From: an uncultured Oscillospiraceae bacterium
GTDB lineage: Bacteria; Bacillota; Clostridia; Oscillospirales; Oscillospiraceae
Assembly: GCA_905234625.1 (NCBI GenBank)
Contig: CAJOIC010000002.1
Coordinates: 1 to 64,000 of the forward strand
Length of the DNA stretch: 64,000 nt
Reading direction: 5' to 3'
Under the pieces are notes generated by a model. It did not search any database. It saw nothing but the letters and a program-made list of their open reading frames with translations, and had not been told where the DNA came from. Position numbers and translations under genes: made by a program. Position 1 is the stretch's first letter, and each line of letters starts with the position of its first letter. This document shows positions 48,549 to 57,669 of the stretch, in pieces.

Positions 48549-50480
48549 TCACTCCCCGTCGGTCTCGCCGCCGGCGTCCTTGGGCGCCTGGAAATCCGGC
48601 GAGGCAAAGTAGGCGTTCAGATCCCGGGCCAGCAGGGCGGTGTATTCCGCCCGGGCGGGGGATGCCAGGTGGTAGTCGTCATCGAAGAAAACGGCGGGGT
48701 CCAGGATGTTCTCCTGGAGATCGCTGATGACGGTGACGTTCAGGTTCTCGTCCAGATACCGCTCGAAATCCTCCATGGCCTCGTCGGTCTGATAGGAGTA
48801 GAGGGAGTTGCGGTTCAGAGGGGTGAACGCCAGGGCATAGTCCACGCCCATCTGATCCAGCTTCCAGTATTGGACGTTCGAATAATAGACCATGAAATCG
48901 TAGAGGAAATTATCGCCGAAGTAGATGCTGCGGTTCTTCCAGAAGGTGTCGGAGCCGTTGGGTTTCGTGACGACGGTGAGGGTGCCCCGGTCGTCGTAGT
49001 AGCCGGTGGTCCCTGCCAGGGAGGACACATAGTCCTCGTAGGTGGTCTCCGATTCGCTCCGCCGATGGTTGAGATAGTCGTGGAAGCAGTCGAACAGCTT
49101 CACGAATTTGCCCGCCCGAACCCAGGAGAAGGCGTTATAGCAGCTCTCGAAGGAACGGAAGGTCTCCCAGGTGCACTGGACGCCGCCCATCTGCCAGAAG
49201 CTGTATTCGATGATCTGCAGGAGGAAATCCCCCTCGTTCATGAAGCGCATGGCCCACTCGCTGGTCATGTTGAAGAGGTTCGCGCCGTTGGAACCGCAGT
49301 TGAGGACGAGGTAATCCCGGTCCAGCAGGGACTCCAGCTGTCGGGCGTCCACGGAGTAGGCCGTGGAGGAGCCGCCCAGGATGATCATCTTCGGACGGTC
49401 CGAGTCCTTGTAGTAGTTCATGAGCTCGATCTTCTTCGTGTGGTTGTTGAACCAGTTGGTGTAGTGCGGGTTTGTGGCCGCGGAGAAGAAGACGGTGTAC
49501 AGCGCCGCGTCGTTTTCAAAGGAGGCGTCGGAGACATACTCCAGGGAGTCGAACAGCACCAGAGCGGCCAGATTCTCCATCTCGCTGCAGGAATAGTCGG
49601 AGATGACCTTCATGGTCTTGGGGAAGACGATGCTGGTGATGTCGGCGTTGCCGGAGAGAGCGCCGGCGGTGACGCCTACCACGGGCTCATTCTCATAGGA
49701 ATCCGGGATGACGAGCATCTCCGCGTCGCCGGTATAGCCCGTGACGGACCAGCCGTGGTAGGTGGTGTTGTATTCAAAGGTGAAGTCCTTGACGGGGCAC
49801 TGCTCCCGCCAGACGCACCAGAGCTCGACGACGTGGTCGGTGTCCTCAAAGGCTTTGCCGCCCAGGTTATAGAAGGTGCCGGATTCGTCCGGCTCGGTGT
49901 TGTAGCCCACCAGGGTGTAGCCCTCGCGCTCAAAGTAGCCCATATCGGCGGGGGTGTTGGGGTAGAGGAAGTAGGCCAGGGAGAAGTCGTCCCAGTAGAT
50001 CTCGCCCTCCTCCGTCTCCCGGGCTGCCGCCTCCAGGGCCTCCGCCGTGGCGTCCGCCTCCCGCAGGGCCCTGCCGCCGTTGGCATGGTAGCGCACCAGC
50101 ACGGAATCGGTGCCACGGAAGTTCGCGTAGAGGGTGGTGTCGGACAGGAGGAAGAAGTCGAAATCCTTGTCATAGCTCAGCACCATGCCACCGTCCGCCA
50201 GCGTGCCGCCGATGGTCCAGCAGTAGAAGGAGCTGCCCTCCGCGGGCAGGGCGTGGGCGGTGAGGGGGGTGCCGGAGGCGTGCTTTCCCGTGCCGCCGTC
50301 AGCGGTAACGCTGCCCTCCCGGCCGTCATACACCAGGGAGAACTCGTAGATGACGGACTCGTCGATCACGGGGTCACCGTCCCGGGCGACGCCATCCACC
50401 CGCAGAGATATGTTCTCGCAGGCGACGAGGACCGCCAGCGCCAAAGCGCAGATCAAAAGGATCAGGATCGTTTTCTTCAT
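48549..50480 (-). CDS. Lipoprotein with InlB B-like repeat, leucine-rich repeat and C-terminal SGNH-like domain
   Basis: Lipobox-like LAVLVAC; TLYANF / ELWCVWRE repeat; TSIVFPKTMKVISDYSCSEMENL; IILGGSSTAYSVDA; FDDDYHLASPARAEY. Confidence 0.75.
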   Translation of the reverse strand: MKKTILILLICALALAVLVACENISLRVDGVARDGDPVIDESVIYEFSLVYDGREGSVTADGGTGKHASGTPLTAHALPAEGSSFYCWTIGGTLADGGMVLSYDKDFDFFLLSDTTLYANFRGTDSVLVRYHANGGRALREADATAEALEAAARETEEGEIYWDDFSLAYFLYPNTPADMGYFEREGYTLVGYNTEPDESGTFYNLGGKAFEDTDHVVELWCVWREQCPVKDFTFEYNTTYHGWSVTGYTGDAEMLVIPDSYENEPVVGVTAGALSGNADITSIVFPKTMKVISDYSCSEMENLAALVLFDSLEYVSDASFENDAALYTVFFSAATNPHYTNWFNNHTKKIELMNYYKDSDRPKMIILGGSSTAYSVDARQLESLLDRDYLVLNCGSNGANLFNMTSEWAMRFMNEGDFLLQIIEYSFWQMGGVQCTWETFRSFESCYNAFSWVRAGKFVKLFDCFHDYLNHRRSESETTYEDYVSSLAGTTGYYDDRGTLTVVTKPNGSDTFWKNRSIYFGDNFLYDFMVYYSNVQYWKLDQMGVDYALAFTPLNRNSLYSYQTDEAMEDFERYLDENLNVTVISDLQENILDPAVFFDDDYHLASPARAEYTALLARDLNAYFASPDFQAPKDAGGETDGE

Positions 50481-50521
50481 GCTTTCTCTACCTCCCGATG
50501 GACTCCCGCCAGAGCCTTGGG

Positions 50522-52321
50522 TCAATCCAGCGTTTCAAAATATGCGTTCAGTTCCCCGGCCAGACGCTCGGTATACTCCGCCCGGGCGGGGGAGGCCAGA
50601 TGATAGTCGTCGTCGTAGAAGACGGTGGGATCGTAAATGTTGTCCTGCAGGTCGCTTATGATGGTGATGTCGAGATTCTCCGCGAGATACCGCTCGAAAT
50701 CCTCCATCTCCCCGTCAGTCTGCTCGGGGTAGAGGGAGTTGCGGTTGAGGGGCGTGTAGGACATGGCGTAGTCGATGCCCATGTCCGCCAGGGATGCGTA
50801 ATCGGCGTTCAGGTTGTCCACCATGTAGTCGTACAGCCAGTAGTCGCAGAAGTATATGCTCCGGCCCTGCCAGAAATCGGGAGAGCCGTTGGGATAAGTG
50901 GTGATGGTGAGGGTGCCCTGGTCGTCATAATAACCCGTGGGCGCCAGGGAGGCGTAATGGTCCTCATAGGTCAGTTCGGGCAGGGCCTTGCGGGCGTCCA
51001 GGAATTCCTTGAAGCAGTCGTAGAAATAGAGATAATCGCTCATGGGGACCCAGGAGAAGACGTTGTAGCACCCCTCGAAGGAGCGGAACGTCTCCCAGGC
51101 GCACTGGATGCCGCCCATCTGCCAGGCGCTGTATTCGATAATCTGGAGAAGGAAATCCCCCTCGTCCATGAAGTGCTCAGCCCAGCGGCAGGTCATGTTG
51201 AAGAGGTTCGCGCCGTTGGTGCCGCAGTTCAGGACCACATATTCCCGGCCGAGCAGGGACTGGAGCTGCTGCGCGTCCACCGCGTAGGCTGTGGAGGAGC
51301 CCCCCAGGATGACCAGCATGGGGCGCTCGTCGTCCGTCCAGTAGCGCATGAGCTCCACCTTTTTGCTGTGGTTGTTGAACCAGTTGGAGTAGTGGGGCGC
51401 CGTGGCCGCGCAGATGTTCACGGTGTCGAGGGCGGTATCCCCCTGGAAAGCGGCGTCCGCGATATAGTCGAGGGAGTCGAAGAAGGTGACCTCCCGAAGG
51501 CTCGTCATATCGGAGCAGGAACCGTCTGCGATGAACTTCAGGGTGGAGGGGAAGACGATGGACTCCACGGAGCCGTTCCCGGCGAAGGCGTCCGCCGCCA
51601 CGCCGATCACGGGATCGCCGTTCCAGGCGCCGGGGATGCTCACCTCCGGGTCGGAGCCGTAATAGGCGTCCACGATCCAGCCGCCGTAGATGGCGCTGTA
51701 TCCGAAGCTGAAATCGTCGGCGGGGGACTGCTCCCTCCAGACGCACCAGAGCTCGATGACGGCGTCGGTATCCTCGAAGAGCTTCCAGCCGGGGGCATAA
51801 GTCTCGCCGGAGCCGTCCGGCTCGGTGTTGTAGCCCACCAGGGTGTAGCCATCCCGCAGGAATACGCCGGTGTCGGCCAGAGCATTGGGGTAGAGGTAGT
51901 AGGCCAGGGAGAACTCGTTCCACAGGTCGCCGCCCTCCGCCTCGTCGGAGACGATCTCGCCGCCGTTGGCGTGATAGAGCACGAGGGCGGAATCGCCGTC
52001 CCGGAAGTTGGGATAGAGCCAGGTCTCCTGGGTCAGGATAAAGGTGTAGTCCGGGTCGTAGCTCACCAGGATGCCGCCGTCCTCCAGGGTGCCGCCGGAG
52101 GACCAGGCGTAGAACGCCTTGCCGTCCGCGGGCTGCGCGTGTACCTCGATCTCCGTCCCGGCGTCATAATAGCCGTGGGTGCTGGAGCTGTATGCGTTGC
52201 CGTCGCGGCCGGCATTCACGATGCCGAAGGCGACGCCGTCCGCAGGCGTCCGGGTCGCTCCGCAGGCGCACAGGGTGAGGGCGGTCAAGACGAGCAGCAG
52301 GATGAGGATCGTTTTTTTCAA
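50522..52321 (-). CDS. Lipoprotein paralogous to 48549-50480 (InlB-like, LRR, SGNH-like), TTG start
   Basis: Lipobox-like LTLCAC; colinear with neighbour throughout (HYSNWFNNHSKKVELM; VILGGSSTAYAVDA; YDDDYHLASPARAEYTERLA). Confidence 0.75.
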   Translation of the reverse strand: MKKTILILLLVLTALTLCACGATRTPADGVAFGIVNAGRDGNAYSSSTHGYYDAGTEIEVHAQPADGKAFYAWSSGGTLEDGGILVSYDPDYTFILTQETWLYPNFRDGDSALVLYHANGGEIVSDEAEGGDLWNEFSLAYYLYPNALADTGVFLRDGYTLVGYNTEPDGSGETYAPGWKLFEDTDAVIELWCVWREQSPADDFSFGYSAIYGGWIVDAYYGSDPEVSIPGAWNGDPVIGVAADAFAGNGSVESIVFPSTLKFIADGSCSDMTSLREVTFFDSLDYIADAAFQGDTALDTVNICAATAPHYSNWFNNHSKKVELMRYWTDDERPMLVILGGSSTAYAVDAQQLQSLLGREYVVLNCGTNGANLFNMTCRWAEHFMDEGDFLLQIIEYSAWQMGGIQCAWETFRSFEGCYNVFSWVPMSDYLYFYDCFKEFLDARKALPELTYEDHYASLAPTGYYDDQGTLTITTYPNGSPDFWQGRSIYFCDYWLYDYMVDNLNADYASLADMGIDYAMSYTPLNRNSLYPEQTDGEMEDFERYLAENLDITIISDLQDNIYDPTVFYDDDYHLASPARAEYTERLAGELNAYFETLD

Positions 52322-52514
52322 GGCTGTTTATACCTCCCGGCGGGACCGTTCGCGTCGGGACCGCCATTGTGTTCACACAATATATTATGATACGTCAGAT
52401 CTCGAAGAATTTCAACTTAAAAATCACCCGGATCCCACAGGGACTGAAACATTACGGATTTATAACGGTATTTTAACCGAGTGGGAACGATTCATTAAGG
52501 CGTCTTGCCGGGGG

Positions 52515-52544
52515 TTGACAGGCGCGGAGGCTCGGTTGTAAAAT
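52515..52544 (+). promoter_or_regulatory. Candidate promoter for the adenylation/ACP operon
   Basis: TTGACA-N18-TAAAAT upstream of 52582. Confidence 0.6.
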
Positions 52545-52581
52545 CATGGATTAGAACGGATGATTTTCGGAGCGTGGAAGC

Positions 52582-54057
52582 ATGGAAACTGTGATCGGAT
52601 ATCTGGACGCGTCCTGCGCGGCTTGGCCCGACAGCGTCGCCGTATCCGACGGGGAGCGGGAGCTGACGTTCACCGCTCTGCGGCGGATGGCCTGGGGCCT
52701 GGGGAACCTGCTCATGGAGCGGGGCCTTACCCGCGCCGCCGTGGGTGTCTACGCCCAGCGGAGGGCGGAGGTCGTCGCCGCCATGCTGGGATGCGCCGTC
52801 TCCGGGAACACATATGTCCCCCTCAATCCCGACGCGCCGGAGGAGAAGACGAAAAAGATCTTATCCCACGCAGGGGTGAGTCTGATCCTGGGCTTTGCCG
52901 AAGGGGAGTACGCCGCCGATGATCTGGGGATCGGGTATCTCCGTCTGGACGGGGACTTTCCCGTGTCCGACGTCCGTCCGGACGTGACTGTCACAGGGGA
53001 GGACACGCTTTACATCATTTATACCTCCGGCTCCACGGGGGAGCCCAAGGGCATCCGGAAGAGCCATGGCTCCGTGGTGGATTTCATGGAGGCTTACGCC
53101 AGGGAGCTGGACTTCGGTCACAAGGAGATCCTGGGGAACCAGACCCCCTTCTGCTTCGATGCCTCCGCCAAGGATATCTATCTCATGCTGAAGACCGGCG
53201 CGAGGATGGAGATCATACCATCGGAGAAATTTGCCTTCCCCGTGACCCTGATCGAATATCTGAACGAGAAAAAGATGACCTTCCTGTCCTGGGTGCCTTC
53301 TGCCCTGGCCATCGTAGCCCGTCTTCGCACCTTCCGGGACATCCTGCCTGAGACGGTGCGGCGGGTGGCCTTCGTGGGGGAGGTGTTCCCTCTCAAGGAC
53401 CTGGAGGCATGGCGGACGGCTCTGCCGGACATCGAATATATAAACCTTTACGGCTCCTCGGAGCTGGCTGGCGTCGCGGCCCTGTACCACATCCCCAAGG
53501 AGGGACCGCTGCCCTCGCCGCTGCCCATCGGAAGGCCTCTGGCAAACTCCCGCATTTTCCTCTGGGAGGACGGTCGTATCGTCCCGGATCGGGGCGAGAT
53601 GCTGGTGGCAAGCGGGGCGCTGGCGGACGAATATCTGAACGATCCCGAAAAAACCGCCGCTACCTTCGAAACCATAGATGTGGAGGGCGTCCCCACCCGA
53701 GTGCTGCACACCGGGGATTGGGCGCGGTATGACGAGGACGGGAATCTTGTCTTCCTGGCCAGGAGCGACGCCCAGATAAAATACAAGGGCTACCGCATCG
53801 AGCTGGGGGAGATCGAGGCCGCGGTGAATGCGCTGGACTTCATCGGCAGAGCCTGCGTGCTGTATAACGCGGACAGGGAGCGCATCACGGCCTTCGTCAC
53901 CTCGGACAGGCCCGATCTGAAGCTCCGGGACCTGAACGCCGCGCTGGACGGAAAGCTGGTGGACTATATGCTGCCGCGAAGGCTGGTGGTGCTGGAGCAG
54001 ATGCCCCTCAACGCCAACGGTAAGATCGATCGGCCCTATCTCAAAACGCTTCTGTGA
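52582..54057 (+). CDS. Amino acid adenylation enzyme (DltA/NRPS A-domain type)
   Basis: YIIYTSGSTGEPKGIRKSH, FCFDASAKDIY, INLYGSSELAG, YKGYRIELGEIE, PLNANGKIDRPYL. Confidence 0.9.
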   Translation: METVIGYLDASCAAWPDSVAVSDGERELTFTALRRMAWGLGNLLMERGLTRAAVGVYAQRRAEVVAAMLGCAVSGNTYVPLNPDAPEEKTKKILSHAGVSLILGFAEGEYAADDLGIGYLRLDGDFPVSDVRPDVTVTGEDTLYIIYTSGSTGEPKGIRKSHGSVVDFMEAYARELDFGHKEILGNQTPFCFDASAKDIYLMLKTGARMEIIPSEKFAFPVTLIEYLNEKKMTFLSWVPSALAIVARLRTFRDILPETVRRVAFVGEVFPLKDLEAWRTALPDIEYINLYGSSELAGVAALYHIPKEGPLPSPLPIGRPLANSRIFLWEDGRIVPDRGEMLVASGALADEYLNDPEKTAATFETIDVEGVPTRVLHTGDWARYDEDGNLVFLARSDAQIKYKGYRIELGEIEAAVNALDFIGRACVLYNADRERITAFVTSDRPDLKLRDLNAALDGKLVDYMLPRRLVVLEQMPLNANGKIDRPYLKTLL

Positions 54058-54066
54058 GGTGATCCC

Positions 54067-55239
54067 ATGACGGAGGAAAAGCTGCTCTCCCTGGCGAGGG
54101 AGTATGCCACGCCCTTATATGTATTCGACGCGGATGCCTTCCGAAAGAGGGCCCGTCTCGTAAAAGACGCCCTGGGGGAGAAGATCCGCCTGTGTTATTC
54201 TATCAAGGCCAATCCCTTCCTGCTTCGGTGCCTGCCGGAAGAGATATCCTTTCTGGAGGTCTGCTCTCCCGGAGAGCTCACCGTGTGCGAGAATGCCGGA
54301 GCGGACCTGACGACCATCGTCTTCTCCGGGGTCAATAAGACCCGGGACTGCGTGGAGCGGGCCATGGACGACCGTGTGGCCGTGTTCACGGCGGAGAGTC
54401 CGCTGCACTGCGAGCACATCGAAGCTGCGGCGGCGGAGCGTGGCATCGATGTCCCCGTCCTGCTGCGCCTTACGAGCGACAATCAGTTCGGCATGGACGA
54501 CGATCTCATCGTGGAGCTGTGCGCCCGGCGGGAGCGGGAGTTTCCCCATATCCGCTTTGTGGGCCTGCACTACTTCTCCGGCACGCTGAAAAAGCGGCCC
54601 ACCCTCATCGGCCGGGAGCTTGACAAGCTGGACGCCCTGGCCCTGCGGGTCCGGGAGGAGACGGGCGTCGTCTTCACCCATATGGAATACGGTCCCGGTC
54701 TCTGGATCGACTATTTCGGGGAGGACCCGGACGGAGCGGAGGAGGCCCTTCTCGCGGAGGTCGCGCCCGTCATCCGTCCAATGGGGGAGAAATATGTCCT
54801 CACCGTGGAGATGGGCCGGTATTACAGCGCTCCCTGCGGCGCGTACCTCACCACGGTCATGGACACGAAGACTAACTGCGGCTATCACTACGCCATCGTG
54901 GACGGCGGCCTGCACCAGATGAACTATGACGGTCAGATGAAGGGCACCCAGGTGCCGGATATCCGCCGTCTTACCGGCGCCGACGGGGAACCGGAGGACT
55001 GGTGTGTCTGCGGCAGTCTATGCACGCCGAACGACGTGCTTGTGCGGCGGGTCTCCATGCCGGCGCCCGAGCGGGGAGATATCCTGGCCTTCATGCGCAC
55101 CGGCGGCTATTCCATCTGCGAGGGTTTTGCCTTCCTGTTGAGCCGGGACCTGCCCGCGGTGGTCATCTATTCCGAAGCGGGCGGCGCCCATGTGGCCAGA
55201 GAGCATATCAAGCTTGATCCGTTGAATACACCAAAATAA
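54067..55239 (+). CDS. PLP-dependent decarboxylase, LysA/ornithine decarboxylase (fold type III) family
   Basis: LCYSIKANPFLLR, GLHYFSGTL, VEMGRYYSAPCGAYLTTVMDTK, CGSLCTPNDVLVRRV, FMRTGGYSI. Confidence 0.85.
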   Translation: MTEEKLLSLAREYATPLYVFDADAFRKRARLVKDALGEKIRLCYSIKANPFLLRCLPEEISFLEVCSPGELTVCENAGADLTTIVFSGVNKTRDCVERAMDDRVAVFTAESPLHCEHIEAAAAERGIDVPVLLRLTSDNQFGMDDDLIVELCARREREFPHIRFVGLHYFSGTLKKRPTLIGRELDKLDALALRVREETGVVFTHMEYGPGLWIDYFGEDPDGAEEALLAEVAPVIRPMGEKYVLTVEMGRYYSAPCGAYLTTVMDTKTNCGYHYAIVDGGLHQMNYDGQMKGTQVPDIRRLTGADGEPEDWCVCGSLCTPNDVLVRRVSMPAPERGDILAFMRTGGYSICEGFAFLLSRDLPAVVIYSEAGGAHVAREHIKLDPLNTPK

Positions 55240-55251
55240 GGGAGAAACAGA

Positions 55252-55857
55252 ATGGATATCGACTATTTTTCCAACAAAGAGCTCCGGGAGATGGGGTTCA
55301 AGAGCCTGGGCAAGCGGGTCCTCATCTGCCGCACCTGCAAGCTCTACCACACTGACCAGATCGAGATCGGCGACGATGTGGAGATCGACGACTTCACCAT
55401 CCTCAACGGCACCATCAAGATTGGCAACCACATCCACATCAGCTCCAACTGCGAGCTGTACTCCGGCGAGTCCAGCATCGAGATCCAGGACTACGCGGGC
55501 ATTTCGTCCCATTGCTCCTTCTACGGTATCACGGACGACTATGTGGGACCCTACATGAACAACCCCACCATCCCGCCCCGCTTCCGGAACCTGACGGAGC
55601 AGCCTGTGGTCATCGGAAAGCACGTCCTCATCGCCACCCACAGCGTCATCCTGCCCGGCGTCACCATCGGGGAGGGGTGCTCCTTCGGCGCCCACGCCAT
55701 GGTGTCCAAGTCCACGGAGCCCTGGGGCGTGTATGTGGGCTGTCCCGCCAAGCGCATCAAGGAGCGCGACCGGGGCATCCTGGAGAAATGTAAGGAACTG
55801 GAGGCCTCCGAGGCCGCCAGAAAAGAACGGGCTCTCGCCCGGAAAAACAAGAACTGA
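55252..55857 (+). CDS. Left-handed beta-helix acyltransferase (WbbJ/maltose acetyltransferase-like)
   Basis: Hexapeptide repeats and VVIGKHVLIATHSVILPGVTIGEGCSFGAHAMVSKS...GCPAKRIKER. Confidence 0.88.
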   Translation: MDIDYFSNKELREMGFKSLGKRVLICRTCKLYHTDQIEIGDDVEIDDFTILNGTIKIGNHIHISSNCELYSGESSIEIQDYAGISSHCSFYGITDDYVGPYMNNPTIPPRFRNLTEQPVVIGKHVLIATHSVILPGVTIGEGCSFGAHAMVSKSTEPWGVYVGCPAKRIKERDRGILEKCKELEASEAARKERALARKNKN

Positions 55858-55880
55858 CAACATAACGGAGGTAAAGCACA

Positions 55881-56105
55881 ATGAGAGAACAGGTTTTGGA
55901 GATCCTGCTGGATGTGGTCCCCGACGTGGATTTTGAGAATGAGGTCGATCTGGTAAAGGATAAGATCATCGACTCCTTCGCGGTGGTGGCCATGGTGAAC
56001 GAGCTCAACGACGAGCTGGACATCGATATCCCCTCCCGGGAGATCCTGCCGGAGAACTTTTACAGTCTCGATACCATCGTGGCTCTCGTGGAGAAATACA
56101 GCTGA
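55881..56105 (+). CDS. Acyl/peptidyl carrier protein (DltC-like)
   Basis: MREQVLEILLDVVPDVDFENEVDLVKDKIIDSFAVVAMVNELNDELDIDIPSREI; DSF phosphopantetheine site. Confidence 0.88.
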   Translation: MREQVLEILLDVVPDVDFENEVDLVKDKIIDSFAVVAMVNELNDELDIDIPSREILPENFYSLDTIVALVEKYS

Positions 56106-56215
56106 GCTCGGCTTCTTTCGAGAAAGGAGCTCAAAGGACCTTGATCCCGAACCAAGGTGTTTCGGCAACAGACCTCTGCGCCCGGCACCGCTGCCGCGGC
56201 GCTGTGGAGAATGTC

Positions 56216-56250
56216 AAAAACGGCGTGACCGGATCGGTCACGCCGTTTTT
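56216..56250. terminator. Bidirectional intrinsic terminator
   Basis: AAAAACGGCGTGACC-GGATC-GGTCACGCCGTTTTT. Confidence 0.9.
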
Positions 56251-56265
56251 CGTGGAATATGGGTT

Positions 56266-57039
56266 TTATGCGCCTGTGAACATCTCCCAGAGGATGCGGA
56301 CGAAGAACACCGCCAGCACCACGCCGATGATGGGCTTTACGATTTTAGAGCCGTTTTTCGTGAAGCTCCTGGCTCCCAGCCAGTTGCCGGCGATGCCGAA
56401 GACGCCCGCGATAAGGCCCAGGGTGAGGTACACCTTGCCGTTTATGAGGTATGTCACGAGGGCCGCCACGTTGGTGGAGAGGTTGATGACCTTTGTGATG
56501 CCGGCGGCGGAGTTCAGGTCCATGTGGGCGAGGCCTGTCAGGAGCAGCAGCAGGAAGGTGCCGGTGCCGGGACCGTAGAACCCGTCGTATACACCGATGA
56601 CGAGAGCGCAGCCCGCCGCCGCGGCATAGGTCTTCCCAGGGGAGAGGGGGTCGCCTCCCGCCGTGTCCAGGGCCTTGGAGCGGAAGACGTAGAAGGCGGT
56701 CAGAGGCAGGATGAATAGCAGGATGATCTTGAAGACCCGGTCGCTGACGAGAAGGGCCAGATTCGCGCCGCCGGTGGAGCCCGCCAGGGCGCACACGGCG
56801 CATACGAGGGCGAGCTTCCACCGGATGAAGCCCTGCTTCCAGAATTTGTAGGTGGTCAGGGTGGTGCCCATGGCGGAGCTGACCTTGTTGGTGCCGATGG
56901 CGGAGTGGGCAGGCAGGCCCGCGATGAGGTAAGCCGGCAGAGAGATGAGTCCGCCGCCTCCGGCGATGGCGTCCACATATCCGCCGAGAAAGATCAGCGG
57001 ACAGACGATGAGATATCGCGTGAGCTCGCTCATGATCAT
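56266..57039 (-). CDS. TSUP family (TauE/SafE) membrane transporter
   Basis: GGYVDAIAGGGGLISLPAYLIAGLPAHSAIGTNKVSSAMGT; GVYDGFYGPGTGTFL. Confidence 0.93.
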   Translation of the reverse strand: MIMSELTRYLIVCPLIFLGGYVDAIAGGGGLISLPAYLIAGLPAHSAIGTNKVSSAMGTTLTTYKFWKQGFIRWKLALVCAVCALAGSTGGANLALLVSDRVFKIILLFILPLTAFYVFRSKALDTAGGDPLSPGKTYAAAAGCALVIGVYDGFYGPGTGTFLLLLLTGLAHMDLNSAAGITKVINLSTNVAALVTYLINGKVYLTLGLIAGVFGIAGNWLGARSFTKNGSKIVKPIIGVVLAVFFVRILWEMFTGA

Positions 57040-57159
57040 GCCTCCTCCGGTTGACAGAAATGCCGGTTTTTCATATACTGGGACATATTTTACCGCATAT
57101 TACCGCAAAGTTCCATGGACGAAATGGTGAAACTTTGTGTCGGAAGAGGAGAGAGTTTT

Positions 57160-57669
57160 ATGCTGTTGCGCTATGAAGACAAGGCCCCGGCCATGGGTCG
57201 GCGGTGCTATATAGCGCCCAATGCCGCCGTGATCGGGGACGTGACCCTGGGGGACGACGCCTCCGTCTGGTTCGGCGCGTCTGTTCGGGGCGATTCCGCG
57301 CCCATCACCGTCGGCGAGGGTACGAACATCCAGGACAACGCCTCCGTCCATTGCTCGGACGGTATCCCCTGCGTCATCGGCCGGGACGTGAGCGTGGGCC
57401 ACAACGCCGTGGTGCACAGCGCCGTCGTGGAGGATGGCGCGCTCATCGGTATGGGCGCGGTGGTGCTGGACGGCGCCGTGGTCGGCGCGGGGAGCATCGT
57501 CGGCGCGGGAGCAGTGGTCACGAAGGGGACCGTCGTCCCGCCGGGGAGCCTCGTCATGGGCATCCCCGGGAAGGTGATCCGCACCGTGCCGGAGGGGGCA
57601 AACCTGGAAAACGCCCGCATCTACGCCCAGCGTAAAGAAGCGTATCGCAAGGAGGAAGAGGAGAAATGA
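57160..57669 (+). CDS. Gamma carbonic anhydrase-like hexapeptide protein
   Basis: YIAPNAAVIGDVTLGDDASVWFGASVRGDSAPITVGEGTNIQDNASVH; GHNAVVH. Confidence 0.9.
   Translation: MLLRYEDKAPAMGRRCYIAPNAAVIGDVTLGDDASVWFGASVRGDSAPITVGEGTNIQDNASVHCSDGIPCVIGRDVSVGHNAVVHSAVVEDGALIGMGAVVLDGAVVGAGSIVGAGAVVTKGTVVPPGSLVMGIPGKVIRTVPEGANLENARIYAQRKEAYRKEEEEK

Noticed and set aside
48273-50603. 776-aa plus-strand ORF
   Set aside because: Antisense to the lipoprotein gene, which has a lipobox and domain motifs
52428-52460. CRISPR-repeat-like string (ATCCCACAGGGACTGAAAC)
   Set aside because: Single occurrence with no repeat-spacer periodicity and no cas genes
56141-56578. 145-aa plus-strand ORF
   Set aside because: Runs across a strong bidirectional terminator and antisense to the TSUP transporter
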